Positions 12,481-23,618 of a stretch of 64,000 nucleotides of DNA are shown here, one piece after another. A program made the position numbers and the translations under genes. The notes beneath the pieces are model-generated. The model saw only the letters and a list, made by a program, of their open reading frames with translations, was not told the DNA's origin and did no database searches. The stretch's first letter is position 1. Each line of letters starts with the position of its first letter. The DNA comes from Panicum virgatum (Eukaryota > Streptophyta > Magnoliopsida > Poales > Poaceae): positions 26,502,001-26,566,000 of the forward strand of contig NC_053145.1 in the NCBI RefSeq assembly GCF_016808335.1, written 5' to 3'.

Positions 12481-12803
12481 CCTAGTACAGCTGACTCAAG
12501 CTCTGACTTTTACCTTGCTCCCGGCCTAAAGCATATTTTATTTTTCTTTTATCTTTCTTTTATTTATTTATCTGAGAGGGTAGTTTGTGTGTGTGTCACA
12601 CTACCTCCTACTATGTTATTATCTTACCCCTATTTATGCATGAGAATATCCAATCTAGATAGAGTTCACCCACTAATCTATATATTCTCTCACTCACCGC
12701 CTTCCCTGCGGAAATATAAATGACACCCCGGTATACTCCCGGGTAAAATGCTACAGCGGTATTCCGTGCGCTTGCGGATTTATTCGTGGTTCATGAAATA
12801 CTG
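12481..12803 (+). repeat. LTR 3' fragment of a related element
   Basis: The last about 80 bases (CCCGGTATACTCCCGGG... GCTTGCGGATTTATTCGTG ...TACTGTCA) are diverged from the end of the neighbouring LTR but clearly related. The 5' part has no partner in the window. One reading is that the element ending at 12480 inserted into this older LTR. Confidence 0.55.
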
Positions 12804-13909
12804 TCACCCCAAATTGGCGTCTGCTGCGTACCGTGGAGTGAGGACAACGGGTTCTGTCTCTCGAGTTGTTCAACGGCATTCTTGGTGAGATTTATGACTC
12901 GCTCTAACTCTAGATTCTGAGGCATCGTCATGAGTCGCAGGGTTGCTTCTGTCATCGCAGCGATTGGTGTCCTGAAGACAGGATCCGTGACATTATTGAA
13001 TTCGTCATTGAGGTTGCGTGGTGGAATACAAACACGTTCGGATGCATGAGTCATGCGCTCCTCTTTGCGTTGAATCCTTGTCCTGCGGGCTGTGCGAGTG
13101 GCTTCATCTTCATCTGCTGGAGTGTCTTGGGTCAGATTGTCTGCTGAGATCTGACCCACGGTTTTGTTTGGATCGTGATGACTAGGAGCACCTCCAGGTT
13201 GGATGATCACGGGAACCAAACATTCGTGAGAGAAGCTTTCCAAGTCTGACTCGTAATCAGCTAAGATAGTTTCTCCAGACCCAGTTTCCCTCTCGATTAC
13301 GAGGGTAGTGCCGTGTTGAAATGGGAGATCCTCAATGCTGGCGACTTCTCGCAGGTTGTCGAGTAGTTCTGCGAGGGTGTGGCTTCCGCAAGATTTGAGT
13401 TGGATCTTGGCCAGTGCATTGGTGATGAAATCCATGTTGTCTTGAGGTGACTCGACTGGATCTGGGTATACGTCGAAAACGGGTGTCTCCCAGCTAGCGG
13501 TGACTGATTGGTTTTCGGCGTGAAGTAAACGATCCAAGCTATTTTCATTGAAGGATCTAATCATCTGTTTGTAAGCAGACAATGAGTTGCGCAGACCAAA
13601 GATGGGTTGCGCAAGAAGAGTCTCAATCCGAGTAGATTTCGGTCTGAGATCAATTTGAGTCCGAGTAGAACTCGAATTGTCTTCGAGTTTCACCTCGATC
13701 TCCTTGGCGAGGTCGGGAAGCAACGTGACGCCGCGATCGCAAAATCTGGCGAGCTTGTTGGAATCTTCCGACGTAGAGATCTTTAGTGTGGGAGAGTTGG
13801 TTAGGTGGCTGTCGAAGCCGCCCGATCCATTGGCGACGTAGACCCACGAGCCAAAGATGAAGGTGGCTCCTTGGGGAGGCATCATGGTGCTAAAAGCGAA
13901 GGTGGCCAT
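12791..13909 (-). pseudogene. gag N-terminal region, Tat-type element
   Basis: I take the ATG at 13909, about 45 bases after the LTR, as the start; the frame also stays open back into the LTR. About 370 residues follow without a stop and run into foreign LTR sequence at about 12804. The protein starts MATFAFSTMMPPQGATF, has a Trp-Val-Tyr-Val segment, and then long acidic, serine-rich stretches with no retrotransposon gag capsid motif or zinc knuckle. Tat elements of grasses carry such long poorly conserved N-terminal gag regions. The coding potential is a fragment only. Confidence 0.55.
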
Positions 13910-14370
13910 CGAACTCGCCGATGAACTCGCTGATTCCCCTACCTGGCGCGCCAGCTGTCGGTGCTTACCGCCAAGCCTACTCAGGGACACCCTTAGCAGT
14001 AGGGTTTGTAGGTAGGGATCGACGGCTCTAGAACTCGATGGTGCAAGGAACACAAAGATTTAGACAGGTTCGGGTTGCGAGTTTGCGTAATACCCTACGT
14101 CCTGTGTGGTGGTTTGTATTGCCTTAGGTGTTGATGATTTTCGAGGGGTCCCTGCCCGTCCTTATATACCCAGGGGCACAGGGTTACATGGAAAGTCCTA
14201 GCTAAGTACAGTTGGAGTCCTACTACAACACGATCGGGTAGTTTCCTTGTACTGCAGCTAGTTCTACGCCTAATCAGGTAGTTACAAAATAGGTAAGGTA
14301 CATCCATGAACTATCCCTTACTCTAGAAAATTCTACGCCTGTGAGCAGTCCCGCTGCCCCAGGTCTGACA
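12804..14370 (-). mobile_element. 5' end of a minus-strand Tat-type element
   Basis: Read on the minus strand it comprises an LTR (14370 to 13956), a primer-site-like TGGCGCGCCAGG at 13954 downward, and the start of gag (13909 downward). It is cut off near 12804 by the LTR fragment. Its LTR is the same family as those at 24751-25106, 34053-34468 and 41424-41808. It interrupts the plus-strand integrase sequence that starts at 14371. Confidence 0.7.
13956..14370 (-). repeat. LTR, 415 bp, TGTCAGACC family (copy A)
   Basis: On the minus strand it starts TGTCAGACCTGGGGC and ends ACCGACA. It contains a TATATA promoter motif in the segment around 14163. Copies B, C and D elsewhere in the window share the same start, TATA region and end. 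Confidence 0.8.
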
Positions 14371-15070
14371 GACATTATCCACCGATTCGGCTTTCCTCAC
14401 ACCATCATTACAGATCTTGGCTCTAATTTCACATCAAATCTTTTTGGGATTTCTGTGACAACTCCTGCATCGAGGTCAAATATGCTTCAGTAGCTCATCC
14501 TCGGGCAAACAGTCAAGTTGAGCGCATCAATGGTTTAGTACTCGACGGCTTGAAGAAAAGACTCTATGACGCCAACACCAAGAAAGGTGGCAAGTGGATT
14601 CAAGAACTACCTCATGTAGTCTGGGGGCTGCGAACCCAGCCTAGCAAAGCAACTGGGCAATCTCCTTTCTTCCTCACTTATGGGTCAGAGGCTATACTAA
14701 CCGCTAATATCATGTGGAAATCTCCGAGAGTAGAACTCTATCAAGAAGGAGAAGCAGATGAGGCTCGACAACTTGAGTTGGATTCAGACGAAGAGGCTAG
14801 AGTCAATGCTTTAACTCAATTGTCTAGATATCTTCAAGGAGTCAGATGCTATCATGATCGCAATGTCCAGCAAAGATCTTTCAATATCGGAGATTTAGTA
14901 TTACGAAGATCCAAGATGAGACGGGATTGCACAAGTTAAATTCCAGATGGGAAGGTCCTTTCATCGTAACCAAAGTTACAAGACCAGGATCATACAGAAT
15001 CACTGATGCAGATGGCAATGAGGTACCGAATTCCTGTAATATTGAGCACTTGCGCAAGTTCTATCCTTGA
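14371..15070 (+). pseudogene. Integrase fragment, Tat-type gypsy (frameshifted)
   Basis: This is the C-terminal two thirds of integrase. It shows the second catalytic Asp (HTIITDLGSNF, about 14400-14430) and the Glu (NSQVERINGL), then the conserved PHVVWGLRTQPSKATG and SPFFLTYGSEA segments and a chromatin-side tail ending near LRKFYP at 15070. The upstream part with the zinc finger and first Asp is missing where the minus-strand LTR joins at 14371. At least two single-base shifts break the frame, near 14440 and near 14909. The uninterrupted piece is 14550-14939. Confidence 0.75.
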
Positions 15071-15469
15071 TCCAAGCAATATGGTGATGTCAGTTGATTT
15101 CTTTAATAAAGCAAGGGTCTTTACCGGCATATCGACTACATTAAAGGTAATTTCCCTATCTGACAGCATCACCAGTCCAGGATAGCTTACACAATTCTCC
15201 ATTAGGACAACTACACAAGCCACATCCTTGTCCTTAATATAAGGGCGCAACCTACTCGCCTAGCTCGAGAGGGTATGGATACCTTTACTAGTTGTCCATC
15301 TTGGGTAACTCGACGGAGTTCATCCTAACAGGTCAACTATAAGGAACTCCAGCCTTGCTGTAAAGGCAAAACTACTCGCTCGCACCAGTATGTTATGGAT
15401 ACTACTACATTTTGTCCATCTTGGGCAACGCAACGGGGTTCGTCCTAACAGGTCAATCTTAGTAGTTAC
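15071..15469 (+). repeat. Non-coding tail with a degenerate tandem repeat
   Basis: Sequence following the integrase stop. Two units at about 15270-15357 and 15395-15470 share the TGTCCATCTTGGG...GTTC(A/G)TCCTAACAGGTC block, offset by about 125 bp. The stretch is rich in ACTCG words like the element at 28943-34052, which suggests the same family. No gene. Confidence 0.5.
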
Positions 15470-16113
15470 TCGAGCGACTTGATTTGCTAGTGAGATTTCG
15501 TTTTACCGAGTATATTTGAGCTTTAGCTACCGGGCGCATCGCTGTAGCTTCGTTCAAATATATTCGAAAGTTATCGAGTTTATCTAGGCTTTGACTTCTG
15601 GGCGCATCGCTATCGTCTCATCTAGATTTATTCACCAATTATCGATATTGGCTAGATTTGTAGGTTTTCCTATGCTTTTTGGCCATTATCCCATCTAAAA
15701 ACATACTAGATCGGTTTTAAGTTTTGGAGTAACACTTTTGTTATCTCAAGAGCCAGTTTAGATCTGATTTTAGCTCACATCATCTGAGTTACACATTCGT
15801 AGCTTAGATCTTGTCATACATACACAATCGGCTGTTCAAAGCCGGTTTTGTCATTTAGTGCATCGGCTGATCCTGCCGATACGCTCTTTTACTACGCGCT
15901 AGCATTTAATATCTTTTTGTCGTCTATAGCATCGGCAAAGCTTGCCGCGCCCATCTGAGAGATATCCGGAATCTCAGCCAATACGCTCTCGAATTTGACT
16001 TTGTTTTCTCCCTTGTCAATTTCAGGTCAAATTGACTGGCACGCTTGGTTGACTTTCCGTGACTCGGTGAATACTTGCCCTCGGATTCCAGTGTGTTGAT
16101 TTTTGCGTCAACA
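15470..16113 (+). repeat. 5' LTR of element 3, 5'-truncated
   Basis: It matches 24103-24750 of the 3' LTR from TCGAGCGACTTG to the end GTCAACA. The first about 484 bases of the LTR, including its promoter, are absent, so this copy could not be transcribed normally. It contains short dyads such as ATCGGCAAAGCTTGCCG. Confidence 0.8.
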
Positions 16114-16120
16114 CATCTTT

Positions 16121-16139
16121 TGGCACGCCTGGTGGGACC
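16121..16139 (+). promoter_or_regulatory. Primer binding site of element 3
   Basis: TGGCACGCCTGGTGGGACC starts seven bases after the LTR end. This sequence sits at the same place in many grass Tat elements. I do not assign the tRNA with certainty. Confidence 0.6.
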
Positions 16140-16151
16140 GAAAGCTTCAAC

Positions 16152-19123
16152 ATGGTGGAAATCATAGATAAATCTGCAGTTATTGAAGAAAACCAGATTC
16201 ATGTTCCTGAATACAAGCTCAAAGAAGAACAAAAGAAGGAATATGAAGAGCTGGTGGAGAAATTCAAACGTGAATGCCTCAAGTCGTACAACATCAACAG
16301 ATCTGGTGAGGTGATCAAGAAGCTTAATCTTCCATCTTTCCAGCCGTTGACAGAGGCTCAACGTGAAAGCAAGATGATAGACGCAGTCGGCCAAGCTGTG
16401 GCACAAGCCTTCATCAAGAGTGCAACAGTCATGGGCAACACGGTGCACAATGCAGTGGTCAAGACTTTTGCTGAAGGCATGTTACCAGGGTGCATGGGTC
16501 CTTGCTATATACAACCAGATCAGATGCAATATACTCCCTTGGAGGTGTCTATGGCAGCAGCCCTGTCGGCTCAAGATAGCCAGGCAGGAACAAGCAACAG
16601 TCAAACTCCACCCCAGATGACTACTGCAGCATCGGCGGGTAAAACAGATCCTATCTGCTCAACCACGCAGCCGATTGCTACAACTGTGCAAGATGGATCT
16701 GCGTCCATATTTCCTAAAGGATGGAATCCTACTATTGGGTATAGTATGCATCCGGATTTCTTTTCTACGCCACCCAAGATGCAGTTTAATGTGTCGGCTT
16801 CTCAGCCGATAGCCTCTCAGCCTGATCCATCGGTCGTTCAGCCGATGGGTGCACAGTAGGATACATCGGCAACACAACTGAATGCACAAGGCGCATGGAG
16901 TCCACAATAGATGGCACAAGCTAATGCATCGGCGCTGTCGCCGATGACCCCACAACAGCGTCTTGCTATCCTACTCCAACCCCAGTCACCTTCAGAAGTG
17001 TTATTGTCGCAATCTCCGCATCAGAAGGGAGTCAACTGGGTATTCCACAATCAAGCAACCAGACAGATACGGTGTGTCAATGTGCCGTACATGGATATTA
17101 CTGGTCAACAATTGGCTAACCCATCAGCTACATAGCCGATGATGACTCAGCAGATACCCAATCAGATGTCCCAGCAAGCATAACAGATGCAATCGGCTCA
17201 ACAGCCGATGAATCATGTAGCTCAACAACTTGCAAAGATGGCCAACGCAGCGAGCGTGGCTTCTCCCCAACAGACGCCAAATGTTGAAACACAAGTTGAT
17301 TGGAGCACGAAGAAAGCTCAAGTGATGAGGGAGCAGTTTGGCTTAAGGCCGAAGCAACAATCTGTTATGTACAAGGCTCCCTATCCTCCGGCTTACAATC
17401 AGATTCCTCTCCCCCACAAGTACAAGATGCCTGACCTCACAAAGTTCTCAGGGCAGGGAGAAGTTTCTACGATGGATCAAGTTAACAGGTTCCTTCTACA
17501 GTTGGGAGAAGCGGGCAACTATGATGCACTCAGGGTTCGTTTGTTCTCCTTGTCTTTGTCTGGATCGGCCTTTGCTTGGTTCACTACTTTGCCAGCAAAT
17601 TCCATATTACATTGGGCTGATCTAGAGAGACAATTTCATCAATTTTTCTACTCTGGGGTTACTGAATTGAAGTTGACCGATTTGACTGGTTTAAGGCAAA
17701 GAAACGATGAATCGGTTGCTACTTTTATCCAAAGGTTCAGAGATGTCAAGAATCGATGTTACAGTTTGGTTCTGTCTGATCAGCAGTTGGCCGATGCAGC
17801 ATTTAATGGGCTTTTGCCGCACATTAAAGATAAATATGCATCGCAGGAATTTGAAAGTATTAGCCAGATTGCGAGTCGGATGACAGGAGAGACTCCATCC
17901 TACGAGTTCAAGAAGCCTTTTCAGAAGAAGATCAACTACGTGGAATATTCTACCAATGATGAGTCTGAAGAGGAGCAAGAAACGGTTGCATAGGCTGAAT
18001 GGATATAGAACAGGAAAAAGCTGGTGACGTGTCCGTTTGGAAAGAAAGAGCCTGAGTTGTATGGTTTAATATCACCAAAGCCGACAAGATCTTTGACTTG
18101 TTATTGTCGGAAGGGTTGATCAAGTTGAAGCCATATCACAAGATTCCATCGGAGGACGAGCTCAAGAATATGAAGTACTGCAAGTGGCACAACGCCATGT
18201 CGCATGATACAAATGAGTGCAAGGTCTTCCGGCAGTAGATTCAGATGGCTTTTGAACAAGGGAGATTGAAATTTGAGGCTCCCAAGAAGACGATGAAGAT
18301 CGACAGACATCCTTTCGCCACGAACATGGTTGATATGGCTAGAGATGAGGGTTCTCCTCAAGCCAAGATTCTGACGTCATCATCGGCCAAGAGATCTGGG
18401 GCTATTGATCCTAAAGCGCAGAGAGCGGCCGATGAGGTCAAAGGAAAGGGTCCAATGAAGGATGCTGAATGTTCATCGGCACCACGTAGACATGTAACGT
18501 CTCAAATGCTGTTGAACAAGTTTCAGCGTGATCGTGAAAGGCGGCAACATAGAGAAGAAGAGGAACGACGCGAGCAAGATCATTGGAGGTGTCCTTTCTT
18601 TGTCCACTACTGGGAAGAAGGGTTGACATTGCCATCAGCATATGATTGTCCTGAATGCAATGGTTAAGGCAGCCAATCATATGAAAGGTCGCATCATGAG
18701 CCCTATCGGCGAGAGCGCACTCCTGTGCATGATCGGCTAGGAAAAAGGGTATCGGTGCATGATCGACTGGGGGTCAGGACAATGCTACGTGATCCTGCTA
18801 GGAGAAGAGTGCCTGCACACGATCGGCTAGAGCAGATGGCCGATGAAAGAGTGCAAGATGATAACCCGATGCGAAGAGATCCAGAACGCGAGCCTGATCA
18901 CACGGATTAATTTCAGTGGTGTCCAAGAGGTTTGACCAGGTCTCAGAAGCAACGTGTTCAGAGGCTACGCCAGCTGGAGATCATTGAAGAGGAGCGAGAA
19001 CAGACTCTGAACAAGAAAGGAGTCAAATCACAAGTCTGGCGTGTCAAGGCTAAGGCTGATGGTGAATTGACCAGTAATAGTTCCACACCGATCCAAGCAG
19101 TCGGTTCTTCAGAAAGTTCCTAA
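16152..19123 (+). pseudogene. gag of element 3 with many stop codons
   Basis: The ATG at 16152 opens a frame that continues to about 18060 through stops at 16857, 16908, 17133, 17181, 17991 and 18006. A one-base loss near 18067 then shifts it, and it continues to 19123 through stops at 18236, 18665 and 18908. Order of parts: a charged N-terminus; a Gln/Pro/Ser-rich region; the gag capsid region (FSLSLSGSAFAWFTTLP, about 17540-17600, and LERQFHQFF); a CKWHNAMSHDTNEC knuckle near 18180; a second Cys-rich motif (CPFFVHYW ... CPEC) near 18590-18660; and a repeated HDRLG motif. Most stops are TAG or TAA where Gln would fit. No protease motif is present before the RT. Confidence 0.85.
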
Positions 19124-20493
19124 TGGATGAGTTCCTAGAAGAAGAAGGGAAATTGGGACAGGGATTTACGTCGGCCGATTTGTTAGAAGAAATTGATATT
19201 GGAGATGGTGATAGACCAAGGCCGACGTTTATTAGTGCCAATTTGGATCCCAAATACAAACAGAAATTGAAGAGTTTATTAAAAGAATACAAAGATTGCT
19301 TTGCTTGGGAATACTATGAGATGCCTGGCTTGGATAGGTCTATTGTAGAACATCGTTTGCCTATAAAACTGGGATATTGGCCACACCAACAAGGAGCAAG
19401 ACGGTGCAATCCTAAGATTTTGCCAGATATAAAGGCTGAGATCACACGGTTAATTTAAGCTAATTTTATTCGGCAGTGTCGTTATGCCGAATGGACTTCT
19501 AATGTGGTTCCTGTTTACAAGAAGAATGGCAAACTACGAGTGTGCATTGATTTCAGGGATCTCAACAAAGCTACGCCGATGGATGGTTACCCTATGTCGA
19601 TAGCTGATATGTTGATAGATGTTGCTGCTGGGCACAAAGTGATCAGTTTTATGGATTGCAATGCTGGATACAATCAGATTTTTATGGCAGAGGAAGACAT
19701 CCACAAGACTGTGTTCAGATGTCCAGGACATCTCAGTTTATTCGAGTGGGTAGTCATGACCTTCGGATTAAAAAATGCCGGTGCTACGTACCAGAGAGCC
19801 ATGAATTATATCTTTCATGAACTCATCGGCAAAATTGTGGAGATATACATTAATGATGGGGTTGTGCAGTCAAAGGGGAACCAAGAATATTTGGCTGATC
19901 TTTGTAGAGCTTTGGAATACACCAGAAGAAATGGTTTAAAGATGAATCCAAACAAGTGCACTTTTGGTGTATCAGCAGGCCAATTCTTGGGTTTTATGGT
20001 ACATGAGCGAGGGATTGAAGTTAGTCAGAAGACTATATCAGTCATCAACAAAGTTGAAGCCCCCACAACGAAGGTTGAACTTCAGTCATTGATCGGCAAG
20101 ATTAATTTTATTCGAAGATTTATATCTAATCTGTCAGGAAAAATTCAGCCGTTTAGTTCTTTACTGAAGTTGAAGGCCGATCAGGAATTTGTATGGAGAG
20201 AGGAACATCAGAAGGCATTGGATGAAATCAAACATTATCTGGTAAAGCCTCCGGTGTTGGTTCCTCCCCAAAAGCACAAGCCGTTTAAATTATACTTATC
20301 GGCTGATGAGTGTGCTATCGCATTGGCCCTTATTCAAGAATTTGAAGGAAAAGAAAGAGCTATTTATTTTGTGAGCAGAAGGTTGCTGGATGCTGAGGCC
20401 AGGTATTCTCCCATCGAGAGATTAAGTCTTTACTTATACTTCTCATGTACCAAGCTTAGACATTATTTATTGTCGGCTGAATGTGTTGTTTGA
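19123..20493 (+). pseudogene. Reverse transcriptase of element 3, catalytic Asp lost
   Basis: A gypsy RT with RPTFISANL before the domain, KKNGKLRVCIDFRDLNKAT, FMDCNAGYNQIFM (catalytic Asp of motif A kept) and VMTFGLKNAGATYQRAM. The active-site box reads Y-I-N-D at 19846-19857 where the family has Y-(I/V)-D-D, so one metal-binding Asp is gone. A stop at 19456 lies inside the domain. The connection region (AGQFLGFMVHERGIE, SLIGKINFIRRFI) and the start of RNase H (YLSADECAIALAL) follow. The frame closes at 20493 by a shift into the next segment. Confidence 0.9.
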
Positions 20494-20897
20494 GCAAAGA
20501 TGATGTTATTAGATATATGCTCTCATTGCCGATTTTAAAAGGGAGAATAGGGAAGTGGATTTTGGCATTATCAGAATTTGATTTGAGATATGAATCAGCT
20601 AAAGCAGCTAAGGGTCAAGCCATAGCCGATTTTGTTGTGCAACATTGTGGAGAAGAGCTAAACATGGTAGATCTTGTTCCTTGGACTTTATTCTTTGATG
20701 GATCTTCGTGTGGGAACGGTTCTGGAATTGGTGTGGTGCTGATTTCCCCTCGGGGGGCAAATTTTGAGTTCTCATTTCCGATTGAAGCCTCTGCAACCAA
20801 TAATCAAGCTGAGTATCGTGCTATTCTCAAGGGGATTCAATTACTTCGAGAAATCAAAGCCGATGCTATTGAGATTTTTGGAGATTCAAGAAGGTAA
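20481..20897 (+). pseudogene. RNase H domain of element 3, 3'-deleted
   Basis: It continues the RT polyprotein in a different frame (KDDVIRYMLSLPILKGRIGKW). The RNase H core is visible as WTLFFDGSSCGNGSG, NNQAEYRAIL and EIFGDS, which gives the Asp-Glu-Asp catalytic set. Right after GDS the sequence jumps to KVTIEHVPKFHN, so the C-terminal part of the domain has been deleted and the frame changes. Confidence 0.8.
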
Positions 20898-22261
20898 CCA
20901 TCGAGCATGTTCCCAAATTTCATAACAGTGATGCAAACCGGCTGGCTCAGCATGCTTCAGGATATCGGCCGATGGAAGGAATAATGGCCTTGGAGTTAAC
21001 AGCCGATGATTGGAGGAAAGAGATTATTGATTATTTGAAAGATCCATCCAAGAAGGTGAACAGAAAAATTAGATTCTATGCAATCAAGTATGTATTGTTG
21101 GAGGAGGATTTATATTATCAGACGATTGATGGAGTTTTGCTCAAATGCATCGATAAAGAAGAAGCTAAGGTATTAATGGGTGAAATTCATGAAGGGGTCT
21201 GTGGACCCATCAATCGGCCTATAAGATGAAATGGGTGATCAGGAGGAACAGATATTTTTGGCCGATGATGCTGGAAGATTGCTTCACATATTACAGAGGT
21301 TGCCAAAAATGTCAAAAGTTTGGGAGCGTGCAAAGAGTTCCTGCGTCAGCCATGAATCCCATAATCAAGCCGTGGCCGTTTAGAGGATGGGGAATTGATT
21401 TGATCGGCCAGATATATCCTCCATCTAGTAAAAATCATAAGTTTATCTTGGTGGCCACTGATTATTTCACCAAGTGGGTTGAAGCAATTCCTCTAAAAAA
21501 TGTTACATCAAGAGAGATGATTGAATTCGTCAAAGAACATATTATCTATCGGTTTGGTATTCCACAGACCATTACGACCGATCAGGGTACTATGTTTACG
21601 TCAGATGAATTTGAGGAATTTGCTACTGGAATGGGGATTAAATTACTGAATTCTTCTCCATATTATGCCCAAGCTAACGGTCAGGCAGAAGCATCTAACA
21701 AAGGGATCATCAAATTGATCAAGAGAAAGATTGATGAATATCCTAGAAAGTGGTATACTGTGCTTCATGAAGCTTTATGGGCATACAGAATGGCTTGTCA
21801 TGGCGCTACAAAGCTGTCTCCATATCATTTGGTATATGGACATGAAGCTGTTCTCCCATGGGAGTTGAAACTTGATTCACGGCGTGTCTCAGAATCAATT
21901 GACGGCCGATGAATATTCTGCTCTGATGAAAGATGAATTAGAGGATTTGGCTGGCCATCGGCTAAAGGCTCTTATAAATGTTGAGGCGAATAAAGCCAGA
22001 GTTAGCCGATGGTATGATAAGAGGGTAAAAGCCAAAACTTTTGAGCAAGGCGAATTGGTTTGGAAATTGATATTGCCGATAGGAACAAAGAGTTCAAAAT
22101 TCGGCAAATGTTCGCCAACGTGGGAGGGACCATTCAGAGTAAACAGATGCATTTCTGGCAGTGCTTATATTTTAGAGACACTCGAAGGGGAAGAGTATTC
22201 TAGAGCTCTTAACAAAAAATATTTGAAGATGTATTACCCTAGCGTTTGGGTGGATGGATAG
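20890..22261 (+). pseudogene. Integrase of element 3 (two frameshifts)
   Basis: It starts with the end of the RNase H linker, then the HHCC zinc finger. A single-base loss near 21199 breaks the finger between its first His (GEIHEGVCG) and the second. The core frame runs 21226-21912: CQKCQKF, GIDLIG (first Asp), TTDQGTMF (second Asp) and NGQAEASNKG (Glu), a complete D,D,E set. A second shift near 21890 moves to the C-terminal frame (QNQLTADEYSALM ... GPFRVNRCISGSAYIL), which stops at 22261. Catalytic residues remain but no complete protein can be made. Confidence 0.85.
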
Positions 22262-22518
22262 CCGATTAATTGAGTTATCGGTTGAATTGTTATGGCCGAC
22301 ACGATATGTGTCGCCCTTAGTACAAAAAAATTCACACAATCCAAGCTGCTCAGATTCAGGTCAGGGTTGGTTTTTTGCGTTATCAAGTGAGAAGTTGCAA
22401 TGGAAATCAACAAGAAAGGGGGAATACTCCGTTAATAATATCATTTACAAAAAGGCCAATCAGATGATCTGGTCGATACAGCAAAAGTTGTTTCTAGGAA
22501 GATGCTACTCCTAGAAAT

Positions 22519-23315
22519 CTAATCATCGGCAAAAACATTGCCGATGACCGCCTCTATGCTGACATCTTTGGAGATGGCGGCGGCTGCCATTTCCATGTCG
22601 TCGGTGAGCTCCTCGAAGGCCCACCAGTCTTCGCTGCCCAGCGGGAAGTGGACCGGTTTGATTTGCAGGAAGTCGTGGCCGGACTCGAGCTGAGCTGTGG
22701 CGAGGGCTACAGCGGCGCCGTGGTGGACTCCATGTCCAGCAACCTCCCGGTCGCGGTTGGGGATGTCCTCTAAGTGGGCGGCGACAGTGTTGCCGCGAGC
22801 GTTCACCGATCCGGTCACGGTGGCGGCTGCGGCATGGAGGGTTTGGACCTGCGACTCCAGGACTGAAGTAAGATGTCAAAAAAAGAGTTGAAAAAAAATA
22901 GGAAAGTGCAATGCTTCAGAAGGGGCAACTTACAAGCGACCCTGGAGTCGGCCGCGGTGAGCTGGGCCTGGAGGATTGCCCGATAGGATTGCGCCGCCTC
23001 CAGTTCGGCGGCAAGATACTGAGACCAGATAGTCTCCTGGGAATAATTCTGCCGAGCTTCGTCCTTCTCGCGAAGGCGCTGGCGAATGTACTCCTTGGTG
23101 CTCTCGGGAATACCAGGAAAAGGGGGTCCTTCCGAGTTGGAGGAACCGGAAGAGGCATCGTCACTTTACAGAAAAGAGGCAAAGAAATTAGAGATCGAAG
23201 TTGAACAAAAGCATGGCAATCCAAAGACCGAAGAAAGAGGGGCTTACTCCACGCGGCGACGGATCGCCGGCGGGACATTAGAGGGACCCTCATCGGGGCG
23301 CTTAGAACCCGCCAT
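22519..23315 (-). CDS. Antisense three-exon gene of element 3 (open, 213 residues)
   Basis: Read on the minus strand: exon 1 23315-23248, exon 2 23163-22934, exon 3 22862-22519. The introns have GTAAGC...AAAG and GTAAGT...TTCAG borders. The exon lengths (68, 230, 344) sum to 642, exactly 213 codons plus TAG, with no internal stop. The start context GTAGCAATGGCG is strong for plants, and a TATA-like ATAAATAT lies about 95 bp upstream. The protein begins MAGSKRPDEGPSNVPP. Exon 2 is Glu/Arg/Gln-rich and probably helical or coiled-coil (KEYIRQRLREKDEARQN). Exon 3 continues with ESQVQTLHAAAATVTG and an acidic end (FADD). A related gene lies in the next element (25107-25394). Tat-lineage gypsy elements are known to carry extra antisense reading frames; the function is unknown. 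The splice model is mine and needs transcript support. Confidence 0.6.
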
Positions 23316-23408
23316 TGCTACAGGAAGACCAAGGGTTTTTGCTGAAGAAGGAAGAGAGGAGGTTCTGTAGCTAATGGAGACTTGTTGCCGATACAAGGAC
23401 GGAAGGTG

Positions 23409-23416
23409 ATATTTAT
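23409..23416 (-). promoter_or_regulatory. TATA-like box of the antisense gene
   Basis: On the minus strand the sequence reads CCATAAATATCACC about 95 bp before the ATG at 23315. The antisense gene of the next element has a matching GGCTATAAATCACC at the equivalent distance, which supports a real promoter. Confidence 0.45.
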
Positions 23417-23605
23417 GGCACAGTCTGGGTAAGTGAAAAGACGAAAGGTGAATCGGTGCGTTGGGTTTGTGCAGACGGAAGGTGAAAGGCCAAGGGCAAA
23501 GAAGAGTTTTACCCGATCGTACGGGGTAAGACGTATGCACAGGGTACGAGGAATGACTTTAAATGCTGGTTGGAGTAGTTTCGGAACAAAATAAATTATT
23601 CCGAA

Positions 23606-23618
23606 ACTGGGGGGCATG
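23606..23618 (+). promoter_or_regulatory. Polypurine tract of element 3
   Basis: ACTGGGGGGCATG lies directly before the TGTTGACACC start of the 3' LTR. The same arrangement (ATTGGGGGCATG then TGTTGACACC) precedes the LTR at 25783. Confidence 0.7.

Noticed and set aside
22916..23293. Single 125-codon minus-strand frame in element 3
   Set aside because: It reads through both the intron and exon 2 in another frame; the three-exon model uses conserved splice borders and matches the relative at 25107-25394 better.
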